A stretch of 34,386 nucleotides of DNA from RECO01 sp050485385 (GTDB lineage: Bacteria > Pseudomonadota > Alphaproteobacteria > Geminicoccales > Geminicoccaceae): positions 1 through 34,386 of the forward strand of contig JBJHBG010000050.1 of assembly GCA_050485385.1 (NCBI GenBank), given 5' to 3'. Position numbers and translations under genes: made by a program. The notes beneath the pieces are model-generated. The model saw nothing but the letters and a program-made list of their open reading frames with translations. It did no database searches and was not told where the DNA came from. Of the stretch, positions 25,503 through 32,202 are shown in pieces. Positions within the stretch are counted from its first letter, which is position 1. Every line of letters starts with the position of its first letter.

Positions 25503-27013
25503 TGGAGCTCGTCGCCAATCTGGCGCTCGGCTTCGAGACGGCGTTCACGCCCGTCAACCTGCTGTACTGCTTCGTCGGCGTGTTCCTCGGCACCTTCATC
25601 GGCGTGCTGCCGGGCATCGGAGCACTTGCCGCCGTTTCGATGCTCCTGCCGGTGACCTTCTACATCGAGCCGACGGCAGCGCTGGTCATGCTGGCGGGCG
25701 TCTACTACGGCGCCGAGTACGGCGGCTCCATCGCCTCGATCCTGTTGAACCTCCCCGGCACGCCGTCGGCCGCCGTCACCTGCCTCGACGGCTATCCCAT
25801 GGCCAAGCAGGGCCGGGCGGGCGTCGCCCTCTTCATGACCACGGTCGCCTCGTTCTGCGGCGCCACCGCCGGCATCCTCGTGCTGACGGCGTTCGCGCCC
25901 TTGCTCGCCGAGGTGGCGCTCGCCTTCGGCCCGACCGAGTATTTCTCGGTCATGGTGCTGGGGCTGATCGCTGCCGCCGCCATCACCCAGGGCTCGGCGG
26001 TCAAAGGCCTCGCCATGGTCGGTCTCGGCGTCCTGATCGGCTGCATCGGTACCGACATCAACACCGGCATCCCGCGCTACACCTTCGGCAACCCCAATCT
26101 GCTCGACGGCGTCAACCTCGTTGCCCTGGCGATGGGCCTGTTCGGCATCTCCGAAATCATCGCCTCGATCGATAGCCGGAGCGGCGGCGTCCTGCAGTCG
26201 CGTTTCAGCCTCAAGGCGATGCTGCCGACGCGCGCCGACGTCAGGCAGGCCACCTTGCCCATTCTACGCGGCACCGGGATCGGCGCCTTCTTCGGCACGT
26301 TGCCCGGCACCGGCCAGACCATCGCCTCGTTCATGGCCTACGCCACCGAGAAGCGCACCGCGCGTGACCCCTCGCGCTTCGGCAAGGGCGCCATCGAGGG
26401 CATCTCGGCGCCGGAGGCCGCCAACAACGCCGCCGCCCAGACCGCCTTCATCCCCACCCTGTCGCTCGCCATTCCCGGCAGTGCCACGATGGCGCTGATG
26501 CTTGGCGCCTTGATGATCCACGGCATCAATCCTGGTCCGCAATTCATGACGCAGCACCCCGAGATGTTCTGGGGTCTCGTCGCCAGCTTTTGGATCGGCA
26601 ACGTTATCCTCGTGCTCTTGAACATCCCGCTCATCGGCATCTGGGTGCGTATCCTCCAGATACCGTATCAATATTTATATCCGACGATCATCGTGTTGAT
26701 CTGCATCGGCGTTTACAGTGTCAACAACAGTATTTTCGACGTTGCGCTGGCGCTGATATTCGGGATGTTCGGCTACGGCATGCGCCTGTTGCACTTCGAG
26801 CCGGCGCCGCTGTTGATCGGCTTCGTGCTGGGACCGATGCTGGAGGAAAATTTCCGCCGGGCGATGCTGTTCTCGCGCGGCGACTACGGCACGTTCGTGA
26901 CCAACCCGGTCAGCGGCGCACTGCTGGGGCTGACGGCACTGTTGCTGCTGTGGTCCCTGGTGCGGCCGTTGCGCGCCTATCTCCGCCGCCGCGCTGCTGC
27001 GACGGCGCGATGA
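25502..27013 (+). CDS. tctA: tripartite tricarboxylate transporter large permease TctA
   Basis: A 503-residue inner-membrane permease of usual family length with about eleven to twelve helices. Family blocks are GTFIGVLPGIGALAAVSMLLP, LNLPGTPSAAVTCLDGYPMA and, repeated in the second half, GTLPGTGQTIASFMAYATEK; then ISAPEAANNAA. The two PG-containing loops are the proposed substrate-gating repeats. It imports a carboxylate delivered by TctC using the ion gradient. An A/T-rich rare-codon patch lies at about 26650-26765. ATG 25502 follows directly on tctB. An eCIS baseplate gene starts only 73 bp after it on the same strand. Confidence 0.94.
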   Translation: MELVANLALGFETAFTPVNLLYCFVGVFLGTFIGVLPGIGALAAVSMLLPVTFYIEPTAALVMLAGVYYGAEYGGSIASILLNLPGTPSAAVTCLDGYPMAKQGRAGVALFMTTVASFCGATAGILVLTAFAPLLAEVALAFGPTEYFSVMVLGLIAAAAITQGSAVKGLAMVGLGVLIGCIGTDINTGIPRYTFGNPNLLDGVNLVALAMGLFGISEIIASIDSRSGGVLQSRFSLKAMLPTRADVRQATLPILRGTGIGAFFGTLPGTGQTIASFMAYATEKRTARDPSRFGKGAIEGISAPEAANNAAAQTAFIPTLSLAIPGSATMALMLGALMIHGINPGPQFMTQHPEMFWGLVASFWIGNVILVLLNIPLIGIWVRILQIPYQYLYPTIIVLICIGVYSVNNSIFDVALALIFGMFGYGMRLLHFEPAPLLIGFVLGPMLEENFRRAMLFSRGDYGTFVTNPVSGALLGLTALLLLWSLVRPLRAYLRRRAAATAR

Positions 27014-27086
27014 TCGGGCGGTGTAGCGACGCCGCTGGAACGTGTACCCTAGGCGCGGATTCGGTAGTGGCAGGGGATTCGGCGGC

Positions 27087-27527
27087 GTGAGCACGGACGA
27101 GGGCAAGGGCTCGTTTCTCGGCACCGGCTGGGCCTTTCCGGTCGCGTTCGACGCGGCGACCAAGGGTGTGGCGATGGCCTCGGACGAAGAGGACGTGCGC
27201 CAGAGCCTCGAAATCCTCCTGCGCACGCGGCCGGGCGAGCGCGTGATGCAGCCGCGCTACGGCTGCGACATCTACCGCTTCGTGTTCGACCGGCTCGACG
27301 CCAACGTCGTCGCCGACCTGCGCGATGCCATCGCCCAGGCGATCCTGTTCTTCGAGCCGCGGGTGGTGCTGGAGGACGTGCGCGTCGACATCGCCGATCC
27401 GCTCGGTGGCCGGCTGCGCGTCGAGATCGTCTACCGCATCATCGCCACCAACAATCGCGCCAACGTGGTCTTTCCCTTCTACCTCCAGGAAGGGACGCTG
27501 GTGAGCGAGGTGCCCGACCGGGCGTGA
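27087..27527 (+). CDS. gp25/GPW-like baseplate protein of a contractile injection system
   Basis: A 146-residue protein with the gp25-like domain of phage, T6SS (TssE) and eCIS (Afp9-type) baseplates. A GTGWAFPVAF entry is followed by SLEILLRTRPGERVMQPRYG, the family core that caps the baseplate wedge and starts sheath assembly, then FFEPRVVLEDVRVDI. GTG 27087 is chosen because AGGGGA lies nine bases upstream; ATG 27042 would add fifteen residues. It is convergent with, and 17 bp from, the end of the minus-strand eCIS operon. Other baseplate genes must lie elsewhere, presumably to the right of the window. Its proximity to tctA appears coincidental. Confidence 0.88.
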   Translation: MSTDEGKGSFLGTGWAFPVAFDAATKGVAMASDEEDVRQSLEILLRTRPGERVMQPRYGCDIYRFVFDRLDANVVADLRDAIAQAILFFEPRVVLEDVRVDIADPLGGRLRVEIVYRIIATNNRANVVFPFYLQEGTLVSEVPDRA

Positions 27528-27544
27528 GGTGCGGCGACCGTCGG

Positions 27545-30500
27545 CTACGGGTCCTCCTCCCGGCGCAGACGGGCGATCGATGCGACGACGATATAGACGA
27601 ACAGGCCCACGGACATCAGCGCCAACAGCTCGAACGCCTCGGTCCTCAGCCACGGGTCGCACACCGCGACGACGAAGAAGAGGGAGAAGAAGAGCGTGGC
27701 GATGATCGGCAGCAGGAACAGCCGCTGCGCGACGTCGGTGCAAAAGCGGCACGACAGCCGCGCCACGACGCCGATCACGAAGGCAGCGAGCAGCAAGGCC
27801 GCGAGCAGGGCGCGGAACGGCATCCGGTCGGGGCAGACCACGTCGCACACCATCGGCACCGCCTGCGCCCAGTCGGTCAACAGGTCATCGGTGTCGCGGA
27901 TCCAAAAGGCGTCTTCCACCGCGTCGATCACCTCGGCATAGCCCGCCTGATCGTCGAGCGGCGGCGGCCAGAAGCCGACGCCCGCGAAGTTGTCCTTGAA
28001 GAAACTCAGGTCGTCGCGGAACTGACTGTAGGGCGTTTCCTGAAGTTGCGGCGCGACGCGGCCGCCGTCGTCGAGGCGCGGGACGAGGTGGTAGATCGCC
28101 TGATGGCCGTTGGGCGGTACCACGGGCACCACCATCCGCAGCACGTCCTCGCGCCGCTCGCCGGCGAAGGCCGCTTCGATGCCGCGGTGCAGCCGCCGCT
28201 TGCTGTCGCGGGTGGGCCGCTCGAGGAAAACGAGGACGAGGTCGACCACGCGCGGCTGTGGCGAGGTGCCGGTGTGCGGGTCGACGCGCACGCCCAAAAG
28301 GTCCGCGAGGCCAAGGAACACCTCGCCGACCGAAGCCGTATCGCCGGGCCCGTCATCCTCGCCGACCCCCGGCATGTCGAAGGCCACGTTGAGGTTCACC
28401 TGGCGCGGCAGTCCGGCGGCGACCGCCCTGACGATCTCGGCAATCCGCTTCGTCGCGGTGCCGTCATCGTCCGCGGCGGCGGCAGCGAAGCCGGTGAAGT
28501 AGAGGGTCACGCCGTCGACCCGGTGCGGCAGGAGGCGGTCGAACACACTCGTGCTGAACAGGTTGGCGAGGGTCGGACGGCCGCGGTCGAAGGGCTCGCC
28601 CGCCGTCGCGGCGACCACGGCGGCCGCCTGCTCGACGACCGCTGCCGACCAGTCGAGCCAGCCGTCGAGCTGGATGGCGAGATCGGCCTTGGTGTAGTGG
28701 CGGTTCGTCGAGGTCAGGAATTCCCGGCCGCCGAGCGCCGGCTGCCAGTGCTTGCGTGTGACGTCCAGGTCGGTCGTGCCGGCGAGGCGCACGCCGAAAT
28801 AGGCAAGCCTGGAGACGAGGCTCAAGTCGATCCGGCCGAGCGCCGCCGCGTCGCCGTTGCCTTGCAGCCAGAACGGATAGAAGCCGTAGACCTCGCCGGC
28901 AAGCGGGCGCACGCAGCCGCAATCGGCGACGAACGGCACCAACGGCTGTTCGGGAGGGGCGTCCGTGCGCCGCGCCGCGTCGGCGAGGATCGAAAGCTCG
29001 GCCGTGGTCACCGGCGTCAGGTGCAGATTGCCCGGGTGCTGGACCGCCTGCTCGAACAGGTGCCGGTCGACGAAGGCCACGTCTGCCAGCGGCTCGACAC
29101 GGCGCAGCGTGCCTTCGCCGACTGGGCGGAGCGCCGGCAGCGTGGCGAGTTCGTCGGCGATCTCGCGGGTGAGCCGCACCGTGGCCCTCGGTTCGATCAG
29201 GCCGGCGATCTTTTGCAGGTAGTCGTCGGCGCGCTCGTCGACCGTGGCCGCCAGGGCCGGTTCGATTCGTACCCGCGCCCAGTCCTGCAACGCGCCCAAC
29301 GAGGGGAACGGCCGCGCGAACAGGGGCTCGACGGCATCGAACACCTCGTCCGGTAGGGCCGCCGCCAGCTCGGGTCGGGCGGCGTCCGGGACCGCGATCA
29401 GGTCCGTCGCCTCGTCGGGCGGGTCGCTCGGCTCGACGCCGAGGACGAACTCGTCGAGCCGTGGCGGGCGCGGGCGGCGGACGGTTTCGGCGCGCGCGGC
29501 GACGAGCCCGGCGTAGCGCTCGGCCTCGCTCCGCTGCATCTGGCGGAGCTGCGCTTCCAGGTCGCGGGCGATGGCGGCCTCCAGCTCGGCACGGCTGGCG
29601 CTCCTCAACTCGGCATAGGGCTGGACGACGCTCCGCACGTCCTGCGGCAGGTCCAAGACGAGCGCTGCCGTGGCATCGGGCGCCAACCCCCAGCTGGTTC
29701 GCGACGGCGCGCCCGCGACCATCGGCTCGGCCAAGGCCTCGTTGCACGCATCCAGCGGCCCAACGGTGTCGCCCACCGCCCGCAGGAGCGCCGCACCGTC
29801 GGCGTAGTCCTCGCCGACGAGGCCGGTCAGGGCCTGGGCGCGTTGCGGCCGCGCGTGCAGCGCCTCCAGCCCGTCTGCATCGAGCATGTAGTAGGCCCAG
29901 TCGTCGCCCGGCCGGCAGGCCGCGGGCATCGGCCGAACCGGACTGGACGGTGGCCGGTAGCCATCCAGCAGGGCGAGCACGTTCGGCGCGGTGCCGGCGA
30001 GGCGCATCAGCCGATGGCCGGGAAGATCGGTGTCGTGGTCGCTCACGACCCAGGCGCCGAAGGCACTGGACGACAGGGTCGCGAGGCCACGCGGCTCGCC
30101 CGTCTCGATCGCGGTGAAGTGGTCGATCGCCTCGGCTACCGCCGGGGCCAGCCCGCCGGCCGGCGGCACGGTCGGGAAGATGGTGCAGAAGCGGCGAACC
30201 GCGCTCGCGTCATCGGCGGCGGCCGTGCCCGGTGCGTCGCCCAGCAGGCCGTCGAGGGTGGCGAGGGCCTGGCGGCGATCGCTCGCGAGCGCGCCGAGCG
30301 CTGCCGTGGCCACCGCATCGGTGCAGGCACCGGGCTCGGTCTCCGGCCGTGCGTTGCCGCGCCATTCCTCCAAGAGCCGCACCACCATCGGCGCGGTGCC
30401 GGCAAGGCGCAGGCGCCTGAGGTTGCGTCCGTCCGCGAGCGTTCCCGCATCGAGAAAATCGCCGAAGCCGTCCGCCGTCAGCCGGCTCCGCCAATCGGCC

Positions 30501-30877
30501 AAGCCCGGCCCTGTCCAGCCGCTACCGCCGTCGTGGATGGCAGCGTAGTGAACGGCCGCATCGACCATGGCGGCCCGGCGGCTGGCGTCGGTGCGAACCG
30601 GGAAGTCGCGGCAGAACATCTCCAAGGCGCGCAGCGTCTCCCGACCGACGATGCCGTCGGCGAGATACGAGGGCCAGTTCCGGATGCCACGGGCATTGGC
30701 CTCCGCCGGGGTGTAGATCGCCCGCGGTCCGCCCTGGATGCGCCGTACCAGGTCGGGTGCTTCGCCCCGGAGGCCATCGAAGATGGCGCAGTCGGCCGCT
30801 TGCTGGGCATGGGCCGCCGTGGGCGCGAGACCGAAGGCGACGACAGCGGCGGCCGCAAGAAGCATCGGCCCCCTCAC
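27545..30877 (-). CDS. exported, membrane-anchored protein with degenerate GH18-like barrel, eCIS-linked
   Basis: An 1110-residue protein I cannot assign to a named family. A signal peptide (about 1-25, ending AAHAQ) is followed by three modules, each with two cysteines (C30/C89, C185/C231, C321/C378); the first two share RLAGTAP near their ends. A charged helical region covers about 425-610. Residues 660-975 alternate strands as in a TIM barrel: VYGFYPFW, RLAYFGVRL, ADLAIQLDGW, VDGVTLYFTG, VNLNVAFDMPG, VDLVLVFLERP, RMVVPVVPP and AGVGFWPPP. This resembles glycoside hydrolase family 18, but the D-x2-D-x-D-x-E motif reads D788-GVTLYF-T795, without the catalytic acid. Three membrane helices (about 1019-1038, 1052-1072, 1083-1102) end it. 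The bulk should be periplasmic. GTG 30877 overlaps the AAA gene stop (GTGA); ATG 30865 is possible. Confidence 0.75.
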   Translation of the reverse strand: MRGPMLLAAAAVVAFGLAPTAAHAQQAADCAIFDGLRGEAPDLVRRIQGGPRAIYTPAEANARGIRNWPSYLADGIVGRETLRALEMFCRDFPVRTDASRRAAMVDAAVHYAAIHDGGSGWTGPGLADWRSRLTADGFGDFLDAGTLADGRNLRRLRLAGTAPMVVRLLEEWRGNARPETEPGACTDAVATAALGALASDRRQALATLDGLLGDAPGTAAADDASAVRRFCTIFPTVPPAGGLAPAVAEAIDHFTAIETGEPRGLATLSSSAFGAWVVSDHDTDLPGHRLMRLAGTAPNVLALLDGYRPPSSPVRPMPAACRPGDDWAYYMLDADGLEALHARPQRAQALTGLVGEDYADGAALLRAVGDTVGPLDACNEALAEPMVAGAPSRTSWGLAPDATAALVLDLPQDVRSVVQPYAELRSASRAELEAAIARDLEAQLRQMQRSEAERYAGLVAARAETVRRPRPPRLDEFVLGVEPSDPPDEATDLIAVPDAARPELAAALPDEVFDAVEPLFARPFPSLGALQDWARVRIEPALAATVDERADDYLQKIAGLIEPRATVRLTREIADELATLPALRPVGEGTLRRVEPLADVAFVDRHLFEQAVQHPGNLHLTPVTTAELSILADAARRTDAPPEQPLVPFVADCGCVRPLAGEVYGFYPFWLQGNGDAAALGRIDLSLVSRLAYFGVRLAGTTDLDVTRKHWQPALGGREFLTSTNRHYTKADLAIQLDGWLDWSAAVVEQAAAVVAATAGEPFDRGRPTLANLFSTSVFDRLLPHRVDGVTLYFTGFAAAAADDDGTATKRIAEIVRAVAAGLPRQVNLNVAFDMPGVGEDDGPGDTASVGEVFLGLADLLGVRVDPHTGTSPQPRVVDLVLVFLERPTRDSKRRLHRGIEAAFAGERREDVLRMVVPVVPPNGHQAIYHLVPRLDDGGRVAPQLQETPYSQFRDDLSFFKDNFAGVGFWPPPLDDQAGYAEVIDAVEDAFWIRDTDDLLTDWAQAVPMVCDVVCPDRMPFRALLAALLLAAFVIGVVARLSCRFCTDVAQRLFLLPIIATLFFSLFFVVAVCDPWLRTEAFELLALMSVGLFVYIVVASIARLRREEDP

Positions 30878-32202
30878 AGCGTGCGTCCCTGCTTGCGCAT
30901 TTCCTTGGCGATCCCGGCTTGGAGGTCCATCTGGGCGATGGCCTCGCGGCCGTCGTTCAGCGCGGCGATGGCGGCGTGGCGGACGACGTTGACGATGGCG
31001 CCGCCCGCCATCTCCACCCGCTCGGCAAGCGCCGCGAGGTCGACGTCGGCGGCGAGCCTAGTCTCGCCGCCGAGGGCACCCCGCCAGAGCCGGAGGCGCT
31101 CGTCGGCGTCGGGCATGGGGAAATGGACCAGCGACTGAAAGCGCCGGGCGAAGGCCTCGTCGATGTTGCTCTTGAGGTTGGTGGCGAGCACCACCAGCCC
31201 CGGCGTGTCCTCGACCCGTTGCAGGAGATAGGCGATCTCCTGGTTGCCGTGGCGGTCGAGCGAGGTCGTCGCCTGCGTGCGCTTGCCGAACAGGGCGTCC
31301 GCCTCGTCGAAGAACAGAAGCCAGTCGCGGTGACGGGCGCGATCGAACACCCGCGCCAGGTTCTTCTCGGTCTCGCCGACGTATTTGGACACCATCAGCG
31401 AGAGGTCGACGCGGTAGACGTCGAGACCGAGGGCCTGGCCGAGCAGGACGGCCGTCAGCGTCTTGCCGGTGCCGGGCGGGCCGTAGAAGAGGCAGCGATA
31501 GCCGGGCTTGAGCGTGCGGCCGAAGCCCCAGTCGTCCATGATCCGCCGTTCGTGCCGCATCCAGCCTTCGATCTGCGCCAGTTCGACGCGGGCGTCGGCC
31601 GGCAGGACCAGATCGCTCCAGCCGAGGCGTGTCGTGAGGTGCGTCGCCGGGAAGTCGGGGCTGAAGTCGGGCTTGGGGCGATGGCCGGTGGTCAGCCGCT
31701 CGACCCAGTCCGCCGGCACGGTCAGCGCCCCGCTCAGTTCCGGCTCGAAGGCGCCGACCGGCTCCAGGCGGACGAGGTCGAGGCGGCGGAAGACGTGGTC
31801 GCCGCGCAGCATCGCCTGCACCCGCACCCGCCGCTCGAGGTCGCTGCCGGCGACGACGAAAGCGGCCGTCTCGCCGGTCGGCAGGAAGCCCGTGTGATGG
31901 CTGCCGCGCCAGCCGCCGAACTCCGCGAAGCCGCGGCCGAGGCCGGTGTTCTGCACGAACAGCGGATCGAGGAGTTGCGGGCGGAGGTGCGGTGCCAGCG
32001 CCAGGATCAGGACCAACCGCTCGGCCGCGTCGAGCCCGCCATCGGCGACCGTCCGGGCATAGGCGCCGGTCTCCCCGGCAAGCGGCGGCGCCGGCGGCGC
32101 TGGCACCGTCTCGCCGAAATGCGACCGCAACCGGGCGTCGAGCACGGCCGCGAGCCACTCGAGTTCGGCGTCGAGCAGGCGCGTGTGCGGTGCATTGGTC
32201 AT
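30874..32202 (-). CDS. AAA+ ATPase of contractile injection system (Afp15/PVC15-like)
   Basis: A 442-residue ATPase. Residues 1-200 form an N-terminal region typical of eCIS ATPases (AERLVLILALAPHLRPQLLDP, then GLGRGFAEFGGWRG). The AAA+ core follows: Walker A GPPGTGKT (241-248), Walker B LLFFDE (295-300), sensor-1 in VVLATN (337-342) and arginine fingers RR353-354. In Afp/PVC-like clusters this ATPase lies directly after the tape measure gene and is needed for particle assembly. Here the ATG at 32202 overlaps the tape measure stop by 4 bp (ATGA), and its own stop overlaps the next start, so the three genes are translationally coupled. Confidence 0.92.
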   Translation of the reverse strand: MTNAPHTRLLDAELEWLAAVLDARLRSHFGETVPAPPAPPLAGETGAYARTVADGGLDAAERLVLILALAPHLRPQLLDPLFVQNTGLGRGFAEFGGWRGSHHTGFLPTGETAAFVVAGSDLERRVRVQAMLRGDHVFRRLDLVRLEPVGAFEPELSGALTVPADWVERLTTGHRPKPDFSPDFPATHLTTRLGWSDLVLPADARVELAQIEGWMRHERRIMDDWGFGRTLKPGYRCLFYGPPGTGKTLTAVLLGQALGLDVYRVDLSLMVSKYVGETEKNLARVFDRARHRDWLLFFDEADALFGKRTQATTSLDRHGNQEIAYLLQRVEDTPGLVVLATNLKSNIDEAFARRFQSLVHFPMPDADERLRLWRGALGGETRLAADVDLAALAERVEMAGGAIVNVVRHAAIAALNDGREAIAQMDLQAGIAKEMRKQGRTL

